DNA of 64,000 bases from Roseiterribacter gracilis. GTDB taxonomy: Bacteria; Pseudomonadota; Alphaproteobacteria; BOG-932; Roseiterribacteraceae. A model generated the notes under the pieces. That model worked only from the letters and a program-made list of their open reading frames with translations. It had not been told where the DNA came from and did not search any database. Of this stretch, positions 16,470-28,393 are shown in pieces. The stretch spans positions 2,356,001 to 2,420,000 of the forward strand of contig BOPV01000001.1 in NCBI GenBank assembly GCA_018332375.1, in the 5' to 3' direction. The stretch's first letter is position 1, and the number at the start of each line of letters is the position of its first letter. The position numbers and the translations under genes are program-made.

Positions 16470-17488
16470 ATGGGCGGCTGCGCTACGTGCTGGCGCCGTT
16501 GCTGCGCTGGATCGACGATCCGACTCTGGAAGAAATCGCGCTGATGCATCCGGGCGCGATCTGGCTCAAACGCCGGCGCGCCGATCGGTGGGAACGGCGC
16601 GACGCGCCCGAACTGACCTGGGACTATCTGGTGCGAACCTTGGCGGTCGCGATCGCCAACGAAATTGGCGAGCCGTTCGATCCGCAGCACCATCCCTATT
16701 TGCGCAAGCAGGTGCCGGGCTATGACCTGCGCCTCAATCTGATTGCAGGCAACGCAGTCGCCTACGGGAAAGACGAGAGCGGGATCGAACGCGACGCCAG
16801 CGAAGGCGGCGTTGCGCTCAATCTGCGCAGCCTCGGCGAAACCGAACTGACCTTCGATGATTTCGAGTTCGCGCCCGGCCGCCTGCTTGCAGCGCCACTG
16901 CGCGAACCGCCGCCGGCGCGCTACGCCGACGACGCCTACGAGGATTTCTGCGAAGCGATGCGGCGCGGCAAGAACGTGCTGATCTCGGGCGCGACCTCGA
17001 CAGGCAAGACCAGCTTTCTGCGCCGCGTAATCAAAGACCTGATTCCCGCCCATCACCGGGTCGTTACGGTCGAAGACACGCGCGAGCTGGATCTGTCGCG
17101 CACCCATCCCAACCGCGTGCATCTCGTCACCGCGCATGCCAGTGCGGGTGCGGCGGCGGGGCGCGAACGGATGATCCTGGATTGCGTCGTGCGTATGACG
17201 CCGGACGCGATCGTCGGTAGCGAGATTTCGATCGCCAATACCAGCGCCATGCTGCGCCTAGCGACGACCGGCCATCGCAACTTCATGGTCACGATCCATG
17301 CCGACGATCCGCGCGAAGCGCTGGAAGCGATCGTGCAGAATATGGCGCAGAACGGCGAGTCGCCCGATCGCGATGCGACGCTTGAGCTGCTCAAGCGCAC
17401 CTTCCATCGCATCGTACAGATCGACCGCGACGGTAGCGCGCGCGGCGTGACGCAAAGCGTCATCCCCGCTTTGTTGGACGCAGCATGA
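16466..17488 (+). CDS. virB11: T4SS hexameric ATPase VirB11
   Basis: 340 residues. Walker A is GATSTGKT (175-182), followed by the Asp-box VVTVEDTREL, Walker B in PDAIVGSEIS and the His box MVTIHADDPREAL. VirB11 is the traffic ATPase that works with VirD4 and VirB4 at the cytoplasmic base. The ATG overlaps the virB10 stop by four bases. No virB4 gene is present in the cluster. Confidence 0.93.
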   Translation: MNGRLRYVLAPLLRWIDDPTLEEIALMHPGAIWLKRRRADRWERRDAPELTWDYLVRTLAVAIANEIGEPFDPQHHPYLRKQVPGYDLRLNLIAGNAVAYGKDESGIERDASEGGVALNLRSLGETELTFDDFEFAPGRLLAAPLREPPPARYADDAYEDFCEAMRRGKNVLISGATSTGKTSFLRRVIKDLIPAHHRVVTVEDTRELDLSRTHPNRVHLVTAHASAGAAAGRERMILDCVVRMTPDAIVGSEISIANTSAMLRLATTGHRNFMVTIHADDPREALEAIVQNMAQNGESPDRDATLELLKRTFHRIVQIDRDGSARGVTQSVIPALLDAA

Positions 17489-19815
17489 GTATGCTCGCGC
17501 ACGGCACCGATCCGTATCGCCTGTGGCGCTGGCGGCCGATCTGGTCGTTCGTCGTGACCGCGAGCGCCGCCACGACCGCCTTGACGATCTTCGCGCTCGC
17601 CTTGCCCGCCTATGCGCTGCTTGCCAGCGGCGGCGTGCGGCGCAGCCTGGTGCTGCAGCTGCTCGACTATGTGCCGACCTTGCCGTCGTTGCTCACCTAT
17701 CGCCTGACGCAATACGCGCAGTGGCAGGCGACTGCACCCGCGAGTTTCTTTGTCGCCGCTGCGATCGCGCTGGCAGTGGGTGCGCTTGTCGGCTTGCGCA
17801 TTGCGCTCGCCAATCCGTTCCCGCGCGTACCGCCGATCTTTGGCGATGCGCGCTTTGCCCGCGCGCTCGACTTCGCACGAATGGAACGGCGCGGCATCGC
17901 ATCGACACGGTGCGGACGCTTTCTGCATTTGGGTCTGGTCGGTGGTCGTCCGCTGCGCGCGATGGAAAGCCTGTCGGTGTTGGTCGTGGCACCGCCCGGC
18001 AGCGGCAAGACGGCGGGGTTCGTCGTGCCGACGATTCTCGAGTCCGATTCAGTCAGCTTCGTGGTGCACGATCTGAAGCCCGAAATCGCCGAGCTGACCT
18101 CGGCGCATCGCGCGCGCATTGGACCGGTTTGGATTCTTGATTGGGCCGCAACCGACGAGCCCGACAAAGCCCTGCTCTATCCGCGATGGAACCCGCTGTC
18201 GCCCGGCTCGATGCCCGCGGCCGGGGCGCAGCGCGATCTTTATATCGATCGCCTGGTCAAGGTTCTGATCGCCGAAGAAGGCCATCAGGATCCGTTCTGG
18301 CCGCGCAAAGCCCAGGCATTGTTGACCGGCTGCGTACAGTTTCTCGTCGCGCGCATCAATGACGGCACCGACGCCAATCGCTGGAACGGTCTGCCGCCGC
18401 ATTGGCAGGGCGAAGAAGCGTCGTTGCCGATGCTGCTCGACTGGCTGACCGAAGGGCAGATCGCTGCCCGCGAACGCGGCGGCGCCGATCCGCTGGCTGC
18501 GTTCTTCGCCGCGGCGATCGCCGAAGCAAAGCGGAACAACTATCCGTATCGCGCAGTGCAGGAGCTGACCGACGCGATGTCGACGGCCGACCGCACACGC
18601 GACGGCGTGCTGACGACCTTGACCGGCGCGTTGGCAATCTTTCGCAACGAAGCAGTGCGCGCCCGCACCAGCGCCTCCGATTTCTCGTTTGCGGATCTGC
18701 GCGGCGTACGCGACGCGAAGGGCAGATGGCAGCCGGTGACCATCTATCTGCGTACGCGCCAGGAAGATGCGCGCGCACTGGCGGTGATCAATGCACTGTT
18801 CATCGACACGCTGACCGCGTTTCTGGTCGGCGGCGACCGCAACAGCGGAACGACCGGACCGCTCGACGTCTGTTTCGCGCTCGATGAATTGCCGCAATTG
18901 CCGAAACTGGATGCGGCGCTGACCGGCCCGGCGGTGGGACGGTCGAAAGGCGTGTTCTTTCTGCTGATCGCGCAGGACTTGAAGCAACTGGAAACCAAAT
19001 ACGGCGCGCCGGAGACGTCGGCCTTGCAGACGAGCTGCGCCTTTACCGTCGTGTTCAACCAGAACAACTACGACACAGCCAAGACTCTCTCCGACCGCGT
19101 CGGCCAATATACCTATGTCAAACTATCGACCAGTGATCGCGAGCGCGGAACCGGTTCGGCGGCGCAGCTGACCCAAAGCAGCGTCCATCGCAGCCGCTCG
19201 TTCGAAGCGGCACCATTGCTGAAGCCGCAAGATCTGATGTCGATCCCGCACGGGCTGCATTACGTGCTGGTACAGGGATTCAACGACCGGCCGGTGCAGG
19301 TGCGCACCCCGTGGTGGTTTCGCGACGCGCGCCTGCGCGCCCGCGCACGCGGCAAACAAGCGGCTCCGATGCCTGAAGATGCGACCAACGCTGCGCTGGC
19401 CGCACGCCAGCAGCGCGCGAACTTGCGTCGCGCCCAAGCCAGCGGCGAACGGATTTATGTCGCGACGCCGGCCGATCTTGAATCGTTCGGCGCACCGGCG
19501 GGATGGGGTGCAGTCGCGGCGAGGCTGCACGGCAATAGCTGGACGGTGCGCGCGATGGCGGGCGGACGGTTCGAGTCGATCGACGCGATGCGCGGCGGCG
19601 CGCGACTGGTTGTGTACGATCGCGCGGCGCTGAAAGATCTCGAAACAGCGCTGAACCTTGCAATCGCCGAAGCCGATTGCGATTTCGTGTCCGACCGCGT
19701 GCAAGCGCCGACGCTTGCGGTGGCAGCGGCGCCGCTGCTGCCGAACCAAGGCGCCGCGATTGATCCGGATACCGCCGCGCTTCTATTGATGGAACTGTTC
19801 GGCGGCGAGGCCTAG
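17485..19815 (+). CDS. virD4: T4SS coupling protein VirD4/TraG
   Basis: 776 residues. Two N-terminal membrane segments (about 20-48 and 86-108) precede the cytoplasmic ATPase. Walker A is APPGSGKT (169-176) and Walker B is CFALDELPQLPKL. Further family motifs are FVVHDLKPE, LYPRWNPLSP and AQDLKQLETKYG. VirD4 selects substrates and feeds them to the channel. The C-terminal 150 residues extend beyond the ATPase core and have no recognised domain. The last four bases overlap the convergent FkbM gene. Confidence 0.93.
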   Translation: MSMLAHGTDPYRLWRWRPIWSFVVTASAATTALTIFALALPAYALLASGGVRRSLVLQLLDYVPTLPSLLTYRLTQYAQWQATAPASFFVAAAIALAVGALVGLRIALANPFPRVPPIFGDARFARALDFARMERRGIASTRCGRFLHLGLVGGRPLRAMESLSVLVVAPPGSGKTAGFVVPTILESDSVSFVVHDLKPEIAELTSAHRARIGPVWILDWAATDEPDKALLYPRWNPLSPGSMPAAGAQRDLYIDRLVKVLIAEEGHQDPFWPRKAQALLTGCVQFLVARINDGTDANRWNGLPPHWQGEEASLPMLLDWLTEGQIAARERGGADPLAAFFAAAIAEAKRNNYPYRAVQELTDAMSTADRTRDGVLTTLTGALAIFRNEAVRARTSASDFSFADLRGVRDAKGRWQPVTIYLRTRQEDARALAVINALFIDTLTAFLVGGDRNSGTTGPLDVCFALDELPQLPKLDAALTGPAVGRSKGVFFLLIAQDLKQLETKYGAPETSALQTSCAFTVVFNQNNYDTAKTLSDRVGQYTYVKLSTSDRERGTGSAAQLTQSSVHRSRSFEAAPLLKPQDLMSIPHGLHYVLVQGFNDRPVQVRTPWWFRDARLRARARGKQAAPMPEDATNAALAARQQRANLRRAQASGERIYVATPADLESFGAPAGWGAVAARLHGNSWTVRAMAGGRFESIDAMRGGARLVVYDRAALKDLETALNLAIAEADCDFVSDRVQAPTLAVAAAPLLPNQGAAIDPDTAALLLMELFGGEA

Positions 19816-20720
19816 CCGATCGAATTCCATTTGCGGTCGGTCAGCTTCTTGCCGAGCAGCGCTTTCAGCAGCTTGAACGGCGTGTGGCTTTTGTACCAAG
19901 CCAGCTCGTGACGTGCCGCTTCGATCTCTTTCCATTGCAAGATCGCCAGCGCGTTCGCATGCGGCAAGGTCGACGGATCGAGCGTTTTCTTGTCCCAAGC
20001 AGCGCGCACATATTCGAGCGCGGCGGCATGCGGCGCGGTGATGAAATTGTCATGGATGCAAGGCGGGCGGTTGAAGTGCTGCTTCAACGATTCGTACGCC
20101 TCGTCCGCCAGGTACCAACGGTTCAATCCGTCGAACCAGACTTGGCGATAGCCTTGCGCGATCAGGCTCGGCTCCCACGCTTCCCAGTTCGGCGTCCAGG
20201 AATTCGGCAACGTCGCTTCGATCAGCACGACGCGCGGACGAAACCGCTTCCAGTCCATGCCGGCGACGACACGGTCTTCCCAGCCTTCGACGTCGATCTT
20301 CAGAAAATCGACGTTGGTGCCGCGCGGCACATACTGCTCGAAGATTTCGGTCAGTGTCGCCGTCTTCACTTGAATCTTGGTCGGCGCGAACCCCGCGGCC
20401 GCGAAGCTCTGCACGAAGCGATCGTCGAAACTGGATCCGCCCGACCCCTCGAACACGGTGAGCTCCAGCGTGCCGGCCTTGTCGCCGACCGCGAGCTGCA
20501 AGTTGGTGTCGCGGACACGATCGCCTTCGAGCATCTTCCAATAGGTCGGCACCGGCTCGACATTCACGCCGTGCCAGCCACGGTCGTAGAAGATCTTGGT
20601 GACGTTCTCGTTGGTCGGATGCCAGGCGCCAACATCGACATAGAAGCCCGTTTCCTGGTCCGCGAAGCAGCGGTTCAGCAGCACGTCTTCAAAATTCTGG
20701 CCGTACGCGATCAGCGGCAT
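19812..20720 (-). CDS. FkbM-family SAM-dependent methyltransferase
   Basis: 302 residues. The N-terminus SYAQN-like IAYGQNFEDVLLNR leads into GFYVDVGAWHP (SAM-binding motif I) and later FLKIDVEGWED, the FkbM signature. The family methylates hydroxyls of sugars in surface polysaccharides or antibiotics. Its position beside a glycosyltransferase, gmd and a polysaccharide exporter suggests glycan O-methylation; the substrate is not visible. It is convergent with virD4. Confidence 0.85.
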   Translation of the reverse strand: MPLIAYGQNFEDVLLNRCFADQETGFYVDVGAWHPTNENVTKIFYDRGWHGVNVEPVPTYWKMLEGDRVRDTNLQLAVGDKAGTLELTVFEGSGGSSFDDRFVQSFAAAGFAPTKIQVKTATLTEIFEQYVPRGTNVDFLKIDVEGWEDRVVAGMDWKRFRPRVVLIEATLPNSWTPNWEAWEPSLIAQGYRQVWFDGLNRWYLADEAYESLKQHFNRPPCIHDNFITAPHAAALEYVRAAWDKKTLDPSTLPHANALAILQWKEIEAARHELAWYKSHTPFKLLKALLGKKLTDRKWNSIG

Positions 20721-20772
20721 CGAATGTAACCCCAGGGTCGACTCATTCCGTGGCGCCGCTTATAGCAGGACC

Positions 20773-20964
20773 ATGCGTGTCGTCCTCAATCGCATCTTTC
20801 TCGCGGTGACCCTGCTGGTCGCGCTTGCCGCACACTACGAATACGGAATGGCCTGGAAAGAGGCCACGATCGTCGGTGCCGGCGTGGCGTTGGTCTATTA
20901 CATCGCATGGGAAGTCCGCCGCATCCGGCAGAACACCCAGCCAGAGTCGCCGGCCGACGGCTGA
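20773..20964 (+). CDS. Small membrane protein of unknown function
   Basis: 63 residues with two hydrophobic segments (about 8-20 and 31-47) joined by a short EYGMAWKEA turn, ending in a charged tail. It starts at ATG 20773, 53 bases from the divergent FkbM gene, and ends just before the convergent glycosyltransferase. I do not recognise the family. Two clean membrane helices and a plausible start support it as a real gene. Confidence 0.5.
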   Translation: MRVVLNRIFLAVTLLVALAAHYEYGMAWKEATIVGAGVALVYYIAWEVRRIRQNTQPESPADG

Positions 20965-20967
20965 CGC

Positions 20968-23296
<2,329 letters not shown>

Positions 23297-23313
23297 ACAG
23301 AAAAAGGCGCGCG

Positions 23314-24156
23314 ATGACCGACACAAGCGAAGCGGCACGCGCGCCTGCTGCACGTGATTTCGCGTGGCGCTCGTGGCCGCGCGCGATCGCAGATCTCAAA
23401 GACGGGCTTGCGTCACGCGCGTTGTGGAGCTCGATGGGCTGGCAGGATATCCGCCAGCGCTATCGCCGCTCGATGCTGGGTCCGTTCTGGCTGACCTTGT
23501 CGATGGGGTTGATGGTCGGCGGCATGGGCGTGATCTACGCCGCCATCTTCAACCAGCCCGTCGAGCGCTACATGCCCCATCTGACCTTGGGGCTGTTGTT
23601 CTGGAATTACCTGACTTCGTTGATCAACGAGAGCGGCACGACGTTCGTCATGGCCGAACACGTGATCAAACAGATCCGCATTCCGTACAGCGTCTATCTG
23701 CTGCGTACGATCTGGCGCAACACGCTGATCCTGGCCCACAACTTCGTCGTGTTCGTCATCGTGGCGGTGGTGTTCGGCGTCTACCCGACCTGGGCGACGC
23801 TGTTGTTCATCCCGGCCTTCGCCGTGTTCGTGCTGACTTCGTTCGCGGTCGGCCTCGTCTTCGGCATGATCTCGGCCCGCTTTCGCGACATCCCGCAGAT
23901 CATCGCAAGCTTGTTGCAGGTCGTGTTCTTCATCACGCCGATCTTGTGGACGCCCGACACGCTGCAAGGACGTCGCGCGATTCTGATCGAGTGGAATCCG
24001 TTCTGGCACTTTCTGGAAATTCTGCGGGCACCGTGGCTGGGCCACGCACCCAGCGCGCTGAATTGGATCGTGTCGCTTTCGCTGTGCGGCCTAAGCTGGC
24101 TGATCATGCTGGTGTTCTTTCGCCGCTTCCGCAGCCGCATTTCGTTCTGGCTGTAA
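23314..24156 (+). CDS. ABC-2 type polysaccharide export permease (Wzm/KpsM family)
   Basis: 280 residues, six predicted membrane segments after a 45-residue cytoplasmic N-terminus. RYRRSMLGPFWLTLS at the first helix is the hallmark of Wzm/KpsM permeases. The C-terminus FRRFRSRISFWL is also typical. It pairs with the ATPase four bases downstream to move lipid-linked or capsular polysaccharide across the inner membrane. Confidence 0.87.
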   Translation: MTDTSEAARAPAARDFAWRSWPRAIADLKDGLASRALWSSMGWQDIRQRYRRSMLGPFWLTLSMGLMVGGMGVIYAAIFNQPVERYMPHLTLGLLFWNYLTSLINESGTTFVMAEHVIKQIRIPYSVYLLRTIWRNTLILAHNFVVFVIVAVVFGVYPTWATLLFIPAFAVFVLTSFAVGLVFGMISARFRDIPQIIASLLQVVFFITPILWTPDTLQGRRAILIEWNPFWHFLEILRAPWLGHAPSALNWIVSLSLCGLSWLIMLVFFRRFRSRISFWL

Positions 24157-24160
24157 AAAC

Positions 24161-24907
24161 ATGGCCGAAATCCGCGTCACAAACGTCAGCCTGGAATTCC
24201 CGCTTTATTCGGGCGGCAGCCGGTCGATCAAGAAAGTGCTGTTGCGACGCAGCTCGGGCGGCAAGATCGCACGCGACGCTGCTGATCGCGTGGTCGTGCG
24301 TGCACTCGACGGGTTGAATCTCACGCTGCGCCACGGCGATCGCGTCGGACTGATCGGCCCCAACGGCGCCGGCAAAACGACGCTGTTGCGCCTGCTCGCA
24401 GGCGTATACGAGCCGCACAACGGAACTGTCGAACTCGACGGCCGCGTGTCGCCGCTGTTCGACATCATGCTGGGCATCGATCCCGAAGCGACGGGCTGGG
24501 AAAACATCTATTTCCGCGGCTTGTTCTTGGGACTTACGCCGAATGAGATTCGGGCCAAGACTCCCGAGATCGCCGAATTCAGCGAACTTGGCGACTATCT
24601 CCACATGCCGGTGCGAACCTATTCGGCCGGCATGATGATCCGCCTCGCCTTTGCGGCCTCGACGGCGGTGCGACCTGACATTCTGTTGATGGACGAGTGG
24701 ATCGGCGCCGGCGACGCGCACTTCCTGCGCAAGGCTGAAGACCGTTTGCATTCGCTGGTCGACGCGGCGTCGATCATGGTGATCGCCACCCACGCGCCGG
24801 ACATCCTGCGAAACTTGTGCAACCGCCTGTTGCTGGTCGACCAAGGCCGCGTCGCCATGGAGGGCTCGGTAGAGGATGTGCTGGCCGCCTACGCCAAATA
24901 CGCCTGA
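24161..24907 (+). CDS. Polysaccharide export ABC ATPase (Wzt/KpsT family)
   Basis: 248 residues. Walker A is GPNGAGKT (66-73), the signature is YSAGMMIRL and Walker B is ILLMDEW. The late Walker A position after an N-terminal amphipathic extension is typical of this family. It lacks the C-terminal carbohydrate-binding domain of long Wzt proteins, so it is KpsT-like and would not recognise a capped O-antigen by that route. Confidence 0.88.
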   Translation: MAEIRVTNVSLEFPLYSGGSRSIKKVLLRRSSGGKIARDAADRVVVRALDGLNLTLRHGDRVGLIGPNGAGKTTLLRLLAGVYEPHNGTVELDGRVSPLFDIMLGIDPEATGWENIYFRGLFLGLTPNEIRAKTPEIAEFSELGDYLHMPVRTYSAGMMIRLAFAASTAVRPDILLMDEWIGAGDAHFLRKAEDRLHSLVDAASIMVIATHAPDILRNLCNRLLLVDQGRVAMEGSVEDVLAAYAKYA

Positions 24908-25150
24908 TTGCTGCGGGAACGAGGGCCGAACCCCAGCCATTCCTTGTGTAAGCCAACGGCCGCAAGTGTTTTTGAAGAGACGGAAAGGCCATGTTAACCC
25001 TGTTTGGGTAGAACTGGCCTGGCCATGAGCAACGCCTGATCGAGCAAAAATCGCGGATCCGTGTATGGTCCGCGTCCCGCGCCGCTTTACAGCGGCCCTG
25101 CGCCCCCCATATGCGGGCCTCCTCCCGCGGCGAGCATCAAGGACTGGCTT

Positions 25151-26917
25151 TTGAATCCGCAGCAGCAACCAAAGAAGAAGACCGAGCTCGACGAGGCACT
25201 GGTTAAATGTCGCGAGGCCTTTTACCCGGCCCTCGCAGTCAGCCTGTTCGCCAACCTGCTTTTGTTCATCGCGCCGCTGTACGTGATGCAGATCGTCGAC
25301 CGCGTTCTCGCCATCAAAAGTGTGGATACGCTGATGGTGTTGAGCGGCTTGACGATCGTGCTGGCGTTGCTGCTCGCCTTCTTCGAATTCGTACGCGCAC
25401 GCCTGCTGGTTCGCGCCGGCGTGAAATTCGACATGCTGGTTGATGCGCCGATCTTTCGTGCGGTTACGTTGATGTCGACGCGCGCGCCGGGCGTCGCGGG
25501 CGCACAGGCGTTGCGCGATCTCGACCGCGTGCGCAGCTTCATCACGAGCTCGACCGCATTTGCGTTGCTAGATGCCGTGTGGGTGCCAGTGTTTCTGGCG
25601 CTCGCTTTTGCGTTCAACGCCTGGGTTGGCGTTGTAGGCCTCGCCGGCGCCATCGCCGTCGTCGCGATTGCGATCACCAACGACATGCGCACGAAGAAGA
25701 CGTTCGGCGAAGCGAACCGCGCTGCATTGCGCGTCGACAGCTTCGTCGGCACCAGCTTGCGCAACACCGACGCGCTGGAAGCGATGGGCATGCTGCCGGC
25801 GATGCTGCATCGCTGGCGCGCCGGTCACGTACAAGCAGTCAAACTTCAGGCCGAGATCGGCGATCGCAGTGGCACGCTGAACGCCGCGCTGCGTTTCGCG
25901 CGCTATGCCACGCTGGTGCTTGCGGTTGCCATCGGCACCTATCTTTCCATTCGCAACGAGCTCAGCTCGGGTGGCGTGTTGGCTGCGGCGATGGTGGTCG
26001 GTTTCGCGTTGGGCCCGATCGAAGCCGCGGTTGCGCAATGGCCGCAGCTTCTCGCTGCACGCGCTGCCGTCGAACGACTGCGTGCGCTGCTGCAGGCAGT
26101 GCCGGCAGAACGTCCCGTGATGCAGCTGCCGCGTCCGCACGGCGTGGTCACGTTGAGCAACGTCATCGCCGGTCCGCCCGGCGCCCGCGCCGCGGTGATC
26201 AAAGGCGTCAATGTTCAGTTCCAGCCCGGCGAAGTGGTCGGGATCATCGGCCCGAGCGGCGGCGGCAAGACCAGCGTGCTGCGCGTTGCGCTGGGCCTGT
26301 GGCCGGCTGCAAGCGGATCGGTGCGCATCGACGGCGCCGAACTTGGTCAGTGGGACACCGAAGCGCTGTCGAAATATGTCGGCTACGTGCCGCAGGAAAT
26401 CGAACTGTTCGACGGAACGGTCGCCGAAAATATCGCGCGCTTCGCTGACCCGCTCGAAGCCGAGCCGATCATTCTGGCGGCTCGCCGCACCGGCCTTCAC
26501 GAAGCCATCCTGGCGCTGCCGGACGGCTACAACACGCAGATCGGCATCAACGGCGCCGCGTTGTCGGGCGGCATGCGACAGCGTCTTGCGCTGGCGCGCG
26601 CGATGTATGGCGACCCGGTGCTGGTCATTCTCGACGAGCCCAATTCAAGTCTCGACGCCGAGGGCGAGAACGTCCTGGTACAAGTGGTCGCGAATGCGAA
26701 AGCAGAAGGCCGCACCGTAATCTTCACCACGCACCGGCTGCAGTTGCTTGCGACCGCTGACAAGGTGCTGGTGATGAATAACGGCATGGCGGAAGCGTTC
26801 GGACCGCGCGACGAAGTCTTGGCGCGCTACACGCGCCCGACCGTCGTCGCAAACAACCAGCCGGTGACGCAGCAGACCGAAGATGCGCCACCCGCCGATG
26901 CCGCCGAGAGCGGCTGA
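25151..26917 (+). CDS. Type I secretion ABC transporter (PrtD/HlyB-like permease-ATPase)
   Basis: About 588 residues. A membrane domain of six helices (about 30-300) is followed by the ATPase with Walker A GPSGGGKTS, the signature LSGGMRQRL and Walker B LVILDEP. There is no C39 peptidase domain, as in PrtD/AprD-type exporters of RTX proteases. The frame is open to GTG 25061, but TTG 25151 has AAGGA at proper spacing and gives the usual family length, so it is preferred. Paired with the HlyD-type gene downstream, it probably exports the two RTX/DUF4214 proteins of the window. Confidence 0.88.
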   Translation: MNPQQQPKKKTELDEALVKCREAFYPALAVSLFANLLLFIAPLYVMQIVDRVLAIKSVDTLMVLSGLTIVLALLLAFFEFVRARLLVRAGVKFDMLVDAPIFRAVTLMSTRAPGVAGAQALRDLDRVRSFITSSTAFALLDAVWVPVFLALAFAFNAWVGVVGLAGAIAVVAIAITNDMRTKKTFGEANRAALRVDSFVGTSLRNTDALEAMGMLPAMLHRWRAGHVQAVKLQAEIGDRSGTLNAALRFARYATLVLAVAIGTYLSIRNELSSGGVLAAAMVVGFALGPIEAAVAQWPQLLAARAAVERLRALLQAVPAERPVMQLPRPHGVVTLSNVIAGPPGARAAVIKGVNVQFQPGEVVGIIGPSGGGKTSVLRVALGLWPAASGSVRIDGAELGQWDTEALSKYVGYVPQEIELFDGTVAENIARFADPLEAEPIILAARRTGLHEAILALPDGYNTQIGINGAALSGGMRQRLALARAMYGDPVLVILDEPNSSLDAEGENVLVQVVANAKAEGRTVIFTTHRLQLLATADKVLVMNNGMAEAFGPRDEVLARYTRPTVVANNQPVTQQTEDAPPADAAESG

Positions 26918-26933
26918 ACATAAGGTAGCGATT

Positions 26934-28343
26934 ATGAGCACGGTTCCTGCGCCCTCAGGCGGCTTCCGCCTGCCCGCCGTTCTGCGCGATATCAAACTCC
27001 CGGTGCTGTTCCAGCCCGCGACCGACGTCGCGCCGGAACATTCCGACTTGGCGCCCTATCTCAACACCAAAAGCTATGTGCGCGTGGCGGGTTGGGTCGG
27101 GCTGCTGACGGTCGGGTCGGTTCTGCTGTGGAGCGTTGCAGTGCCGCTCGCCAAAGGCGCGATCGCGCACGGCACGATCAGCGTGCAATCGCAGCGCAAG
27201 ACCATCCAGCATCTCGAAGGCGGTGTGATCCGCGAAATTCTGGTGCAGGAAGGATCGGTCGTAAAAGCCGGCCAGCCGCTGATGGTTCTCGACAAGACGC
27301 AGGCCGAAGCCTCGTCGGAGATCGTCGGCAATCAGCTTTTGGCGAGCCGTTCGTACGAAGCGCGCCTGATTGCACAGCGCGATGACTCCAACACAGTCAC
27401 CTTCCCCGACGAAGTGCTGGAGCGCGCCAAGACCGACCCGAAGCTCGCCGAACTGGTCGAAGGGCAGCGTCGCGCCTTTGAAGCCAACCGCAACACCATC
27501 GCGGGCAAGCGCAAGATCTACGAAGAGCAGGTCGAACAGCAGCAGCAGCAGATCGTCAGCCTGACCGCGCAGAACAAATCGCTCGCCGAGCAACGCCGCT
27601 ACATCGACGAAGAAGTCAAAGGCGTGAAGTTTCTGCTCGACCAGGGGCTGGAACGTCTGCCGCGCATGCTGGCCTTGCAGCGCAACCAATCGGCGCTCGA
27701 CGGGCAGATGGCGTCGAACACCGCTGACATGGGCCGCATCCGCCAGGCGATGAACGAAACGCGCCTCAAGATCACCGACTTGAACAACACCTATCGCGAT
27801 CAGGCGTCGGAAGAGCTGCGCCAGGTGCAGGACAAGATCGCCGAGTTGCGCGAACGCAGCCGCGCCGCCGACAGCGTTCTAGGCCGCACCACGGTGACGG
27901 CACCGCTCGACGGCATCGTGATGAATCTGAAGTACCACACGATCGGCGGCACCGTGCAGCCCTACGCACCGATCATGGAGATGGTGCCAACCAGCGACGA
28001 TCTGGTCATCACGGCGCAGATCTCGCCGATGGAAATCGAATCGATCGAACCCGGCATGGACGCATGGGTGACGCTATCGGCGTTCAACTCGCGCCGCGTG
28101 CCGCAGATGCCGGGTAAAGTCACCGAAGTGTCGCCCGACCGGTTTGAAGATCAGCGCACCGGCGCCGCCTATTACCAGGCGCAGGTTCGTATCGACAAAG
28201 AGGCGCTGTCGAAGATCCCGAACCTGAAGCTGTTTCCCGGCATGCCGGCGGAAGTGAAGATCGTCACCGGCTATCGCACGGCCTGGGACTATTTCTTCCA
28301 GCCCGTGCACGACAGCTTCAACAAAGCGTTCGTCGCGCAATAG
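26934..28343 (+). CDS. HlyD/PrtE-family type I secretion adaptor
   Basis: 469 residues. A cytoplasmic N-terminus, one membrane segment (about 55-75), then the HlyD barrel-sandwich: TIQHLEGGVIREILVQEGSVVKAGQPL, a long Gln/Glu-rich coiled coil through the middle and the closing half TTVTAPLDGIVMNLKYHTIGGTV. The C-terminus GMPAEVKIVTGYRTAWDYFFQP is typical. It bridges the ABC exporter to a TolC-type outer-membrane channel, which is not encoded here. Start ATG 26934 has AAGGTAG upstream. Confidence 0.93.
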   Translation: MSTVPAPSGGFRLPAVLRDIKLPVLFQPATDVAPEHSDLAPYLNTKSYVRVAGWVGLLTVGSVLLWSVAVPLAKGAIAHGTISVQSQRKTIQHLEGGVIREILVQEGSVVKAGQPLMVLDKTQAEASSEIVGNQLLASRSYEARLIAQRDDSNTVTFPDEVLERAKTDPKLAELVEGQRRAFEANRNTIAGKRKIYEEQVEQQQQQIVSLTAQNKSLAEQRRYIDEEVKGVKFLLDQGLERLPRMLALQRNQSALDGQMASNTADMGRIRQAMNETRLKITDLNNTYRDQASEELRQVQDKIAELRERSRAADSVLGRTTVTAPLDGIVMNLKYHTIGGTVQPYAPIMEMVPTSDDLVITAQISPMEIESIEPGMDAWVTLSAFNSRRVPQMPGKVTEVSPDRFEDQRTGAAYYQAQVRIDKEALSKIPNLKLFPGMPAEVKIVTGYRTAWDYFFQPVHDSFNKAFVAQ

Positions 28344-28360
28344 CGACAGGCACTGCAACC

Positions 28361-28388
28361 AAACGGCGCGCCATGAGGCGCGCCGTTT
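28361..28388. terminator. Bidirectional hairpin between the T1SS adaptor and the HAD gene
   Basis: AAACGGCGCGCC (28361-28372) pairs perfectly with GGCGCGCCGTTT (28377-28388) around ATGA. It sits between convergent genes with short A/T runs at both sides, as expected for a shared terminator. Confidence 0.75.
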
Positions 28389-28393
28389 GTGCT

